A stretch of 14,615 nucleotides of DNA from Rodentolepis nana (GCA_900617975.1 UZAE01014406.1:1-14615); one strand, 5' to 3'. Numbered from the stretch's first letter, positions 1 to 8,974 are shown. Notes: generated by a model not told the origin, from the letters alone. A program made the numbers and translations.

Positions 1-89
1 CTAGTAAAGCCTGACCGACTCAGAAATCTCTATGGCAGATACTCCAACATCTTGCTAAACTCCCATAACCAGCTAAGCCATAGCCCAGC

Positions 90-151
90 TATAAAAGGAA
101 ACAGACGTGTAGTAAGGAGCACGTTTATTCAGTACGGGTATTGCGAATAAA
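90..151 (+). promoter_or_regulatory. TATA-like box and AATAAA pair, possible LTR-type promoter/R region
   Basis: TATAAAA lies at 90-96 and AATAAA at 146-151, about 50 bases apart, next to the family 2 repeat. A TATA box followed closely by a polyadenylation signal is the arrangement found in LTRs. No TG..CA ends, primer-binding site or coding remnant is visible, so the LTR reading is only a suggestion. Confidence 0.25.
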
Positions 152-298
152 GTGCACACGCAGGGAGCTTAATCATGATCGGGATGGCGGATTAGGTTAA
201 ACAAACAGAGGTTAATGATTGGTCACCGTTTGTACGGTCGTACCTCCCAATCCTGGCGTACAGGCATGCGATGACGTGTCCCACAAATTTTTGAAGCC

Positions 299-309
299 TT
301 TTGAAACAT
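299..309. repeat. Target-site duplication of SINE A (left copy; right copy 594-604)
   Basis: TTTTGAAACAT is present on both sides of copy A with no mismatch. The family 2 repeat at 10922-10933 shows a related unoccupied site (CCTTTTCAAACATA), which supports this as the pre-insertion sequence. Confidence 0.85.
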
Positions 310-593
310 TTATTTATTTATTTATTTCAAATGGCAGGCATTTTGATAGTTATCATTAGCCCTTTAGCTGACTTTGGGCTTCACAGGGGGAAGGAATATC
401 AAAATAACAGAAAGTCGAGGGGTGGGGAACAGAAGAGTGATTTGCAGATTTATAGAGACAGATATGAAGGCAGAGAAAAGGTAGGATGAGTACTGCGCCG
501 GAAGTCAATCGCCAGTTAATAGACTTTTTTGCCGTATGAGTATACGTTGCCCAGGGTGCACCACGTGGAGGTAAGTCTATCACGCACCCCCCC
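310..593 (-). mobile_element. SINE-like retroposon, copy A (near full length)
   Basis: Read on the minus strand, the element begins with a C/G-rich tip (the 7 C at 587-593) and the head GATAGACTTACCTCCACGTG. A pyrimidine-rich body follows, ending in GCCATTTGAAATAAATAAATAAATAA. It is flanked by a perfect 11-bp target-site duplication, TTTTGAAACAT, at 299-309 and 594-604. An A/T-tetranucleotide tail plus a long, variable target duplication indicates LINE-mediated retroposition of a non-autonomous element. No coding capacity is evident. It sits inside a family 2 repeat, so it is the younger of the two. Confidence 0.8.
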
Positions 594-675
594 TTTTGAA
601 ACATATGAGAAACTGTCATAGAGATTACTAAGTATAGTCAAGGCTTGCTAGCGTAGCAATCCGCTGCAAAGTCCC

Positions 676-1392
676 ATGCATTGACACCTAAGAAGGATTT
701 CCTGAGGTAAAGGAATTAATATTTCATTTAAATCACGACCAACTACAATATCCTGGAGATGGAGGGAACACCATCTTCAATTTTTATAAATAGGCGTAAG
801 CTTAGCATCGTGACTGCAGAGTAGACGATATCAAATAATGATGATATGTAATTTTGAGGGTTTCAAAGAGCAAACATTTGAACCACTTATATATTTTATT
901 CTCAAGATTTTATCGACATGATGACTGACATTCGATTTCAATAAAAGTAGAAATATGAGTTATAAAAAATTCTCAATTACTCAGTTTCAATAATTGCAAA
1001 TATGAATCAGCTTCACAAACACAAATTTATATTGCCTGTTATTTCTTACCAATAAAAGTTAATTTAAATAGGATATATAAAGCGAAATATATGGGTGGTA
1101 CCTAAGGTAATGTACTGAAACTGATTGGAATGCTATTTTGATGACCAAAAAACAAATATAGCACTAAAACTGTTAATGGTATACGGACGAGCATATGAGA
1201 ACGAAATATGTCAATATCAAAAATAATTATAATTAACTTCACTTGTGATTATTTAGAAATAATATTATTTTAATTATTAATATATTTGTACAATCTATAA
1301 ATTTGAAATGTAAGTTTTTTAATTATATATAGTTGTTAAAATCATTTTTCATTGATGCTCGCCATTTGAAGCTGCTACGTGCTCTATAGGTT
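676..1392. other. AT-rich intergenic region upstream of the four-exon gene
   Basis: No open frame or recognisable repeat was found over about 700 bases. A TATAAATAGG sequence at 785-794 is a good TATA-box match but lies about 600 bases before the start codon. The last 500 bases are strongly A/T rich. A very short upstream frame (ATG at 1354, four codons then TGA) precedes the gene. Confidence 0.5.
1376..1389 (+). promoter_or_regulatory. Possible 3' splice site just before the start codon (5'UTR intron or trans-splice acceptor)
   Basis: The sequence GCTCTATAG ends at 1389, three bases before the ATG at 1393, after an AT-rich stretch containing TTTTTC. An AG so close to the initiator suggests either a 5'UTR intron or a spliced-leader acceptor, as found in flatworm and nematode genes. 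The pyrimidine tract is weak, so this is tentative. Confidence 0.25.
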
Positions 1393-2936
1393 ATGGATTC
1401 GAGATATGGTGTTTTATTTAAATTTAGTATGGACACAGTGGAAGGTCTTCGATTGGTCCAAGATAATTGTGTTCATATTAAAAAGGGCGTGCGAAAATTG
1501 ATTAAAAAATTTAATATTTTTTCTAACACGGATGTAACTCGCACTATTAAGTTATCCCAATCCGGTGTTGAAAAACAATATCAATTAAGAATTGCACCAA
1601 ATACGGACCTAATTTACTCTACTGCAGATCCACTATATAAGGGTGACTGGAATGCGATGGGTTTTGTAACTGTTCATTTCGAGTCTGTTACTTCGGAAAC
1701 GTGAGTATCTCTATATATTTTTTGTTTTCGCATTTTCGAAAATTATTGATGTGACGATTCAATTTTCAGTAAAACGAAGCTACATGAAAATTCGACCAAG
1801 GAGGAAGAAGGAAGCGCTAAAATAGATGGACAAATTGAGGAAATCAAAAACCGTCTCATAAAATTGGAGACACTGGTAACTTCTGACAGCTGTAAGTGGC
1901 TTTTATTTCTCCTCCTCCGGTGAAATTTTTACTTTATAATCTTTCTTACAGGTGGTCCTATCAAGAAAAGTACTCCAGGACCCGCTGCTATTAAGAAAAC
2001 TCCTCAAGCACCAACTACAGCTCCTGTTAATCCTGCCGAAAATGCGGCTCCTCTGATAGCTACTCCTAAAAAATCAACTCCTACGGTGACATCGAGGCCC
2101 AGTCTAAACAAAGTTGCAAATGGTACTGCTCCGAAAACTGCCACTCCCAAAGTATCGGCCAAACCTGCCGTTATAAAGCTTGCAAATAACATCAGTGCTG
2201 ATTCGTCTGTTAAAGTGACTCCGGCTAAACCAGTTGATTCTAAAAAAACAACTCCCACGGTGACATCGAGGCCCTGTCTAAACAAAGTTGCTAATAATAC
2301 TGCTCCGAAAACTGCTACTCCCAAAATATCGGCCAAACCTCCCGTAGTAAAGCTTACAAATAATATCAGTGCTCATTCGACTACTAATGTGACTCCGGCT
2401 AAACCAGTTGCTTCTAAAGCCAAAAAGAACGTTTCCCTGGAGAATTATCCAACACCACTTGGTTTGTTAACTCTCATCCACGTCATTTATTGTGACTTTG
2501 GGGGTATTTTCCCTAATTATATTTCCTTATAGTGAACTCTACTCCTCATGTTCCAACTAAATCCCAGGTTGGTGGAGGCCAGGAGTTGTCATCCAGTCTG
2601 AAACGACCGTATAACACTTCTGCTGATTCTACGGAAGCGCTCTCTGTTGCGAAGAAGCCAAGACAGGAGCAAACATCTGATCCTGAAGCCCTTGCACATC
2701 TGGAAGAGATTATTGATGCTGTCGCTGTAGGACTTGATGATCCCAATGATTTTGCAATCGAGCCCCCATTTACACAGCATGTAGTGGACGAACAATCTGT
2801 TGTGGGTTATGAAACTGACCAGGAGGTAATCCCCATTATGGACTATCAGGAGTTTGTGGAGACTGCACCCAAGAAAAAGAAGTCGAAAAAGCACAGACAT
2901 TCGAAGGAGAATGAAATTAACGGTGTACTAGAATAA
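1393..2936 (+). CDS. Four-exon gene for a 447-residue basic, probably nuclear protein of unknown function
   Basis: Exons are 1393-1700, 1770-1891, 1952-2461 and 2533-2936. The introns (69, 60 and 71 bp) all run GT to AG with donors GTGAGT, GTAAGT and GTTTGT, and the spliced length is exactly 448 codons including TAG or TAA-type stop (here TAA). Residues 1-102 look globular, beginning MDSRYGVLFKF. Residues about 119-139 are a charged heptad-like helix. Residues about 180-300 hold two 58-residue K/P/A/T/S repeats with TPAKP and TPK motifs, reminiscent of histone H1-type tails. Residues after 314 carry KRP..KKPR, an acidic stretch (EALAHLEEIIDAVAVGLDD) and a KKKKSKKHRH tail, both basic clusters resembling nuclear localisation signals. 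I do not recognise the family. A faint likeness of the N-terminus to ELL-type elongation factors is not enough to name it. The start is the first in-frame ATG after the AT-rich leader. Confidence 0.8.
2074..2421 (+). repeat. Tandem 174-bp in-frame repeat inside exon 3 (two units)
   Basis: Units are 2074-2247 and 2248-2421 with a period of exactly 174 bp (58 codons). The shared core includes TPTVTSRP.LNKVAN.TAP. By eye 45 of 58 residues match. The differences include replacements such as S/C, G/N, D/H and D/A. This is an internal duplication that lengthened the low-complexity linker without breaking the frame. Confidence 0.9.
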
Positions 2937-3005
2937 CTACATGTGGTATTTCTCTTTGTATTTTATTCTAGTCCTTATTCGTGTATAGAAATTCTTTTTA
3001 TGTAT

Positions 3006-3011
3006 ATTAAA
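3006..3011 (+). terminator. Candidate polyadenylation signal ATTAAA of the four-exon gene
   Basis: ATTAAA lies about 70 bases after the stop codon in a T-rich 3' region, followed by TTCTCCTTT. No AATAAA occurs nearer. The position is sensible for a short 3'UTR, but cleavage is not shown. Confidence 0.4.
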
Positions 3012-3307
3012 TATTCTCCTTTAAACATGTCTTTTCTTATGGCTATATTAACCTTGTCTTTTTATAATAATTTCTGTGTATATAAGGTTGGGAATTTGTT
3101 TCTTGAGCATTATTTTGTTTTAATTATATCTTCTGACCCGTGAGTAAGAAAGCGGAGATCGTGTGATTATGCTTTGTTAAGTTATATTAATTTGTTTAGG
3201 ACATGTGTATTTGTGTTTATCTCTACTGTTAATCGACACTAAAGCGGCTGGAGCGTCAGTACCAGTGGTCAACACGCACGTATTCAGTCAGCAAATTCAG
3301 GTCAAAC

Positions 3308-3335
3308 GGGGGGTGGTGGGGGGGGGGGGGGGTGG
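3308..3335 (+). repeat. G-rich tract, possible G-quadruplex
   Basis: Six G, then TGGT, then a run of 15 G, then TGGT. The long homopolymer could form a quadruplex on the plus strand. Its exact length is also a likely sequencing weak point. Confidence 0.6.
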
Positions 3336-4404
3336 TACAATGTGAGTTTTTCATTAATTTAGCTTTAGGAGGACATCTAGTGCTGTTGTTTGCTTGATAA
3401 GTACCAGTGCCCCAGGATTTTGAAGTTCTACAAAGGGAATGTTCGTTGTTCCGTAGTAAAATTTTAAGGAGTAAACCGAATGAACGAAAACACTGTCTTA
3501 TGGTTTCGGAATGAGTGTTGGGGAACCTTTGCAAAGGAAGACCCTTTCACACTGTTGCAATCCTTGGAAGTCTATTCCCATCCGTGATGTTCTACCTGCC
3601 CACTGGTATTCCTATGTTGGTGCTGAAATTGTGGTTTTTATAAATAGGTAACAGCATATGCGTAAGGTGTTCATCTTGTCAGCACTACTACAATCCTTCG
3701 TCTCTAATGAAAGTCGTCTACCTGGGCATGTTTCCTTATCTAACCAATTTAGCTGCATTATTGGTCCACACGTCGTGCCCATGTTATCTGTGCATTAGCA
3801 TGCGCACTCCCCCTTGAATTACCAATATTGCTTGAGCTATATTTGCCTCGTCTATATGCTAATGAATACAGTTGTGTTTGTGCTATTGGTGTACGTCGAC
3901 CGGAATACTGCTTGACTGCTAACGGTTTGCCCATAATAACCGGCAGGAGAGGCGTGTCCCCGCATATTGATGAGGAAGATTCGTACAGAAGGTACTCACC
4001 CTGAGATCAACTAATAACTCGATGGCTTCCTGCCAGAAGCACTCTCTTCAACTGCCCCATCTATTTGTCCTTTAACGTGTATATCCGCCAAATTGTGGAC
4101 CATGGATTTTAACCTCAACGCTGTGCATTGAGAGAACAGCTGGCTGAAACCGATCAAAGGAGAAACAACGCTTTATGACTTCCCCACATCAGGGTGCTAT
4201 TGCTCTGTTCAAGATAATTGATAGAAAATGCCAATTTATAAGTGGCATTTTTCTCTCTCCTCTCTGATAGTTACTTTTTAACCAAACCTTCGAATCAATA
4301 TGAGTTAACCCATGCTCATAATAAGTGAACATTTTTTTGGATTATCGATCCTGTATTCCACTTTTGAGCTATTGTAGCCTTAGGGTTGGGGCAGTGAACA
4401 TTTC

Positions 4405-4423
4405 GTGGTAACATAGTTACCAC
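4405..4423. repeat. Perfect 19-bp palindrome
   Basis: GTGGTAAC at 4405-4412 and GTTACCAC at 4416-4423 flank ATA. It could be a binding site for a dimeric factor or chance. No neighbouring gene is evident. Confidence 0.6.
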
Positions 4424-4928
4424 ATGCCATAATAACAGCTGTTATACAATCTTATTCTATTCGAACAATTAGGATTCTACTTCCTTAATATTGTCTTAAT
4501 CGCATTCTTCTTAAATCGATTCTAATTCGTTTAGAGTAACTGCACAATTTGAGCCCATGCTAATCCCATTTGTGCTCTCTTGATTTAGCAAATCTTGTGG
4601 TCTTTACGCCTTTTCTTTGCTGACTTCGTTTTAGGCCTACAAGTTTATTCGTGTTGTCTGGCGACCTAAAGCACGAGTCACTCTTTGACCTTCTAGGCAC
4701 GATACTTAAATGTGTATTTAGATAAGGGCTTTTCGTTGTGTAAATTAACGTTGTGGACCTCTTACATAGCAGAAGGTAGCACCTAACAGCGATCAGTGTG
4801 AGCAGTGGAGCAGGTTTTCATTTAAAATTTTTACCAAAATTTCTCCTTTCTTTCGTGATCTTCCTGTAGCACATCATTCAGTCACTGTAAGAAATGAGTC
4901 CATCAATTTGATGTTTTTTTATGAATGA

Positions 4929-5157
4929 TTAACCCCATTGACGCCCTTAGGACCACACGGTGCTCTTTCAAAATGAGCTCCATTGGTAGTAGACTCGTAG
5001 CAGAAGGCGGCATTGGCGTTTAAAGCATGCTCAATGCGTCTATAGCCTTCGCCTGATACTACCAAAACTCGTTAGGTAGACACCTGTCTGCTGTGAGGCA
5101 CGCGTGAGTGCGGTTGGGAGAATTTTTCTAACAATAATTCGGATGTTAAAGGGTTAA
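4929..5157. mobile_element. MITE candidate with TTAA ends, piggyBac-type
   Basis: TTAA at 4929-4932 and at 5154-5157 bracket a 221-bp sequence. Its ends read CCCCATTGACGCCC and, from the other side, CCCTTTAACATCC, which align over about 13 bases with mainly transitions and one extra C. An internal inverted pair TTGGTAGTA/TACTACCAA and a nested GCATTG/CAATGC stem give it a palindromic middle. TTAA duplication with CCC-starting inverted ends is the piggyBac pattern. There is no transposase, so it would be non-autonomous and old. Confidence 0.4.
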
Positions 5158-6093
5158 TACGCCTCTTCACTTCTCCTACGTGTTCAGTGTGTTAACAGTG
5201 GAAAGGATTGACGCATAACTTAGTTTCTACATCAAATTTTGACTTCATAGAGAAGGTACTTAGCGCACACATTTGAAGTTTCCTAAACCCACTCTTGATA
5301 TTCAGGTTCAGTGGAAGACAATTTCATTTGCATTTTGGACAGTACCTCTAGTCTAGACCAGAAAGTTGATGCAGTTTTTAGCTTTGCAATGATTAGACAG
5401 GGTTTCTCCAAGACGCATTTTCTACAGGCAGGTTAACATTCGTTTCCTTCCTACTTTGTCCAGCTAACACCATTCGTTGAACTGTGTTCAGTTCAGAAGG
5501 GTTGGTTCAGTAATTATTTCCTTCAGCTCTGCTCGAGCCTTGTCGATGGGACATTGATCACCAAGCCACTTTGCCATGTGAGGTGTCACGTGTTTATGTC
5601 CGATTGGCGAGCGGAATGTTCAACACCAAAGGGGTTGAGTCAGACAAATAATAGAAGCATAGTGATTCCACCCTCTGGCCAAGAAGAGGTTATGCTTACA
5701 ATATTGCCACATAATCTATGATCAGTGTGCTATCACTCTCAACGCACGATATTATCACCAAAGCAACTGTGTGTGATTAACTTCCCTCTAGATGAGTAAT
5801 CCTACTTAGATTATATTTGTGACAACCCAGAAGTTGTTCAACATTCCAAAAAATACTAATAACTCCCACCATAATTAGGTACGTCTATTACCATTCAAAT
5901 CTAATAAAATTCGACAAAATGTATAAGAATAACTGTTTATGTCGATGAATATGTTATAGATGACAGCATGAATATCTTTTCTATGAAAGTGTCATGAAAA
6001 AGAAGTTGAAAAAAAGGAGAGATGGGTCAGTCAAAAAGAGTAGAAGGATTGTGAGCACACACACCAAAAAAAGTAGACATGAAGTAAAAGCAT
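5158..6093. other. Intergenic region, nothing recognised; includes 3' flank of the minus-strand gene
   Basis: No supported frame or repeat was seen. The stretch 5994-6070 reads as T-rich on the minus strand just after the stop at 6094 and may be 3'UTR. No clear minus-strand AATAAA is visible close to the stop. Confidence 0.4.
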
Positions 6094-6402
6094 TTAGAAA
6101 CCGTTTGGATTTTGGAGTGAATGGAGTATATCATCTACATTCCAATCACAAGAGGTGAGAGCCTCTAAGCACTCAGTGAAGGTCAACTCTATGGCGATTG
6201 TGAAGATGTATCGAAGAATCAGCGCCCTAGCAGCGTGGGTATAATGCCAGGCTACAAAAGCGCTACTCGTGCGAGTGGGGGAGGGTCGATCGTAAAATGC
6301 ATGCGAATATCGTTGTTCTTCGTGAATAAATCGTAAAGCATCACGAATTTCTTCATCGGATAAGTCACTCAGATGGCCTAAACAACAGCGTACACTTCGA
6401 AT
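6094..6402 (-). CDS. Terminal exon of a minus-strand gene with a UBA-like C-terminus, ACK/TNK-like
   Basis: On the minus strand a pyrimidine-rich acceptor (CCTTATCCTCCTAG) ends at 6403, followed by 102 open codons and TAA at 6096-6094. The frame has no initiator, as expected for a last exon. Motifs in order are SDEEIRDALRFIHEE, a Pro/Ser/Thr linker (YDRPSPTRTSS), AWHYTHAARALILRYIF, and TECLEALTSCDWNVDDILHSL. The EC-x7-DWN-[LV]-[ED] spacing and the preceding W..AA..L.....F helix match what I recall of the tandem UBA-like tail of ACK1/TNK2-type non-receptor tyrosine kinases, which bind ubiquitin. The kinase, SH3 and CRIB regions are not in this window. Another UBA protein is possible. The exon itself is well supported; the family name is an inference. 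Confidence 0.65.
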   Translation of the reverse strand: MRSVRCCLGHLSDLSDEEIRDALRFIHEEQRYSHAFYDRPSPTRTSSAFVAWHYTHAARALILRYIFTIAIELTFTECLEALTSCDWNVDDILHSLQNPNGF

Positions 6403-6798
6403 CTAGGAGGATAAGGATTAAAATGGGGTCGCATTAGCAGTCATATTGGACGACAGTAAGGCAAGCGACTGTGAAAAAAATAGTGAACTATACAAACGAC
6501 GCCAAAAGAACATCTTTAACCTAGCCATCAGTTTCTTATTAGGTAAGTAAATGTTCTCGCATTGAATTGGTTAAGTGGCCTATGGCTGGGCGCCTGGTTA
6601 GCTGACAATTATAGCTATGGTTAATTTAATTCGAGGTCTACCATTTGCAAGCACGAGGGCAGAATTCGAATATCCCTTAGTTTAGTGCATGAGAGATAAA
6701 ATTCATGGGCTTCTCTCTCTCTCGAGTGTGCCAAAGCTAGTCCAATCGGTTAACTAACGCTCCCAACTCTAGATTGCTGAGCATTATATTCAAAATCC

Positions 6799-7117
6799 GG
6801 GGCGTGCGATAGACTTACCTCCACGTGGTGCACCCTGGGCAACGTATACTCATACGGCAAAAAATCTATTAACCGGTATTTGACTTCTGACTTCAAACTA
6901 CCACGACCCCCCTGGTTGTCATATTCGACCCCTTTCACAGTACTCACCTTACCTTTTTCTCTACCTTTGTGTCTGTCTGTCCCTTTTACATCTGTGAATC
7001 ACTCTTCTGCTCCCCACTCCTCGACTTTCTGTTACTTTGATGAACCTTCCCTCTGCGAAGCCCAAAGTCAGCTAAATGGCTAATGATATCTATCAAAACG
7101 TCTGCCATTTGAAATAA
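6799..7117 (+). mobile_element. SINE-like retroposon, copy B
   Basis: It starts GGGGCGTGCGATAGACTT, carries the standard head (CACGTGGTGCACCCTGGGCA) and a pyrimidine-rich body, and ends GCCATTTGAAATAA. Flanking ATATTCAAAATCC at 6786-6798 and 7118-7130 is a perfect 13-bp target duplication, although its first A/T bases may overlap the tail. A box B-like ATTCGACCCC lies at 6923-6932, but the match decays in other copies, so a pol III promoter is not established. Confidence 0.8.
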
Positions 7118-7364
7118 ATATTCAAAATCCATACTCAATTCTTGGTGTTCTAATTTTGGCGTGGAGGGCAATCATTGAGAATGATCTTATCTTACACACC
7201 CCTACATCAAGCGATAGAAGAGCCCAATAAACCCCAATTTTCACAATATCAAATCCATTTTTGAAGTTCTCACTGTACTGCAAATAAAACCTCAATTGAT
7301 TTGTTTGCGTCAATACTAACAAGCTCCAAATCTAAAAAGTGTGCACGTGGATAATTTTGTAAAT

Positions 7365-7693
7365 GGGCGCGCGACAGACTTACCTCCACGTGGTGCACCC
7401 TGGGCAACGTATGCTCATACCGCAAAAAGTCTCTTAATTGGCAGTTGACTTCAAACTACCATGACCCGACTGTATGTCATATTCCACCCCTTCCACAGTA
7501 CACACCTTGCCTTTTTCTCACAACCGTTGTGTCTGTCTCTTTTACACCTGTGAATCACTCTTCTATCCCCCCCCCCCCAACTGAACTTTTTGTGACTTTT
7601 TGGCGTTCCTCCACCCTCTATGAAGCCCCATGTCAAATAAAGGGCTAACGATAACTCTCCTAAAGCCTGCCACTTGATATAAATAAATAAATA
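7365..7693 (+). mobile_element. SINE-like retroposon, copy C
   Basis: It is full length from GGGCGCGCGACAG to the GATATAAATAAATAAATA tail. It is more diverged than B, with changes in both arms of the head inverted repeat and a long C run at 7567-7579. No convincing target duplication remains. It lies immediately downstream of the exon ending at 7709, in antisense to it. Confidence 0.75.
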
Positions 7694-7708
7694 TGAAAGT
7701 AGACTCAC

Positions 7709-7792
7709 ATCGTCAGACTGGATCTTAACGTCGCTGTAGTACTGCCAAGGATCTCCAGCACGAGCGCTTTCGAAATAATAATGCACGGGTGG
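7709..7792 (-). CDS. Internal exon candidate, 28 codons, minus strand
   Basis: The minus strand has a TTTTTTCTGAATCAGAG acceptor region and, at the other end, GAC GAT|GTGAGT. Between them lies an open frame reading PPVHYYFESARAGDPWQYYS and ending KIQSDD. The exon is 84 nt and phase 0 on both sides if the second AG is used, or 86 nt (7709-7794) if the first is used. The protein-like composition, rich in Tyr, Trp and charged residues, argues for a real exon. The phase-0 donor fits the phase-0 acceptor at 6403, so it may belong to the same gene as the UBA-like exon. I do not recognise the domain. Confidence 0.5.
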
Positions 7793-7794
7793 CT

Positions 7795-8952
7795 CTGATT
7801 CAGAAAAAATACTGATTAACATAAATACAACAAAAAAATGAATGAATAAAATAATAAAAAATAATGAAACAGGATGCAAATAACGTGAAAATATTACCAA
7901 AAATGATTACCTTTATCGCCCTCGCACCATTCTTTGCAAGGATCTGATAGTATCTTCAAAGTACAAAAGTACAAGTTATGAGTAAAAGTTATCCATTCTT
8001 ATTTTTGACGAAATTAATTAGCATGCTTATTAATATCGATCAATTGAATTCTGTTTTCTCAACGTTTGGAAGAGGACAATTGGAATTGGTGTGGCAAGAA
8101 CCACCGCCATGAATAAGCAACAGGTCAATGAAGTAGACATAAATTGTCTCCCTAATCCAAGGGAAATCTTGAATTGACTTAAAAATCATCTTGGCACCTC
8201 TCCTTTATCATATATATATACTGTACTTACTTCAGAACGATTTCAGTGAGGGCAATAAATTATTATTGTTCTCGGTGAGCACATAAATCGTCTCACTAGG
8301 GAAGCTTGTGGGCAAGCGTCTTTCAGAGTGACTTAAAAAAATCCGCCTACTTGATCTCATAGCTACTGAGGAATTGGAAGTAGGTCAAGAAAGCCTTGTA
8401 TGGTAAACATGAGAGAACCGTAGTCAATGAAGAAGGCAAATGGGATGTCCACAAAATGCATCCCATCCCATTCTTTGGAGGGTAGGGTGGTAGCTATTGT
8501 GACATGATTATCGCTTCCACTCACTTTCATATGTCTTCAGAGCCTTCTGGTGCATTTTTATCATTCTCACACTTGTAAACCTTCAGTGCTCATTTATTCC
8601 ATATATGGCCTAACCGAAGATACATTTATCGCGAAATTTCCTAATAAGTTAATAAACTGACTCAGTCGAGCAAGTGGGTCTCAGGCTTTATATATATACT
8701 CGCTTCCTTGTCATAGAACTCATGAGGATGTGATCTGAAAACTTAGGTATGCGGTCCAATCTCAGGTGGTGAAGTTCTGAAAAGAGTATTTAGCACACCA
8801 CCTCACAACACAGCAAATCTGCATGCATAAAATTCTCCGCAAACCCTGCGGTAGGCTCTGCTATTGGACAAGATTCTGCTCATTATCGGACCTAAAGTAC
8901 TTCCGTAATGAACAGTCTATGTGTCTTTTAAGCCATTTATATTAACATTTAT
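7795..8952. other. Gene-poor region; one degenerate tandem repeat
   Basis: No full gene is supported. Segments 8137-8197 and 8281-8360 are imperfect direct repeats sharing ACATAAAT.GTCTC, CTTG and GACTTAAAAA. Two TATATATATA runs occur near 8210 and 8690. The rest shows nothing recognisable. Confidence 0.45.
8137..8360 (-). repeat. Imperfect tandem repeat containing a splice-acceptor-like junction
   Basis: On the minus strand both copies read GATTTTTAAGTCA, then CAAG.TT.CCCT, then TAG.GAGAC.ATTTATGT. The second copy (8281-8360) has about 15 extra bases. In each, an AG is followed by a frame beginning ETIYV. The frames then diverge and stop after about 36 and 20 codons. Whether these are exons is unclear. 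Confidence 0.35.
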
Positions 8953-8974
8953 GGGGTGCGCGATAGACTTACTT
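8953..8974 (+). repeat. SINE head fragment D1
   Basis: GGGGTGCGCGATAGACTTAC matches the first 20 bases of the SINE head and then stops. It sits directly before the left arm of the inverted repeat, so it may mark a rearrangement breakpoint. Confidence 0.6.

Larger units (their letters stand above)
102..675 (+). repeat. Dispersed repeat family 2, copy 1 (split by SINE A)
   Basis: This block is colinear with 10631-11006. Shared anchors in the same order are CAGACGTGTAG (102 and 10631), a 5-bp-stem hairpin (232-243 and 10754-10765), GACGTGTC (about 272 and 10790), CCTTTT.AAACATA across the SINE A insertion point, and ACTAAGTATAGTCAAG-like sequence near 627. Removing SINE A and one copy of its target duplication restores continuity. 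The copies are clearly diverged, so this is an old dispersed repeat or transposon remnant of unknown class. The outer ends are not defined. Confidence 0.6.
3012..4928. other. Intergenic region without a supported gene
   Basis: Only short chance frames were seen. Notable items are a G-tract at 3308-3335, a second TATAAATAGG at 3639-3648 and a palindrome at 4405-4423. A 58-codon open stretch on the plus strand, with an ATG near 3510 and ending at the TAA around 3650, has no recognisable motif and no splice context and is not called. Confidence 0.5.
6403..7708 (-). other. Probable intron of the minus-strand gene, holding SINEs B and C
   Basis: The stretch runs from the donor after 7709 to the acceptor at 6403, both phase 0, so the flanking exons can be joined directly. 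Apart from the two SINE copies, both antisense to the gene, it contains no recognised feature. Further exons inside it cannot be excluded. Confidence 0.4.

Noticed and set aside
301..619. Small open frames on both strands inside SINE A, and similar ones in B, C, E, F, G and H
   Set aside because: They arise from the repeat itself, differ in frame between copies, and carry no conserved protein.
2004..2336. 110-codon minus-strand frame opposite exon 3
   Set aside because: It is the reverse shadow of the repetitive K/P/A/T coding sequence. The plus strand has consistent splice sites and a closed 447-residue frame.
2546..2900. Minus-strand frames opposite exon 4
   Set aside because: They are shadows of the coding exon with no splice or start context.
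3256..3534. 92-codon minus-strand frame across the G-tract
   Set aside because: Its proline run comes from the homopolymer, and no domain or splice support is seen.
6799..7117. Hammerhead ribozyme in the SINE
   Set aside because: No CTGANGA and GAAA core could be found on either strand of the consensus head.
8380..8483. Plus-strand frame reading KHERTVVNEEGKWDVHK before a stop
   Set aside because: It is only about 33 codons between stops, with an unconvincing acceptor and no recognised family.
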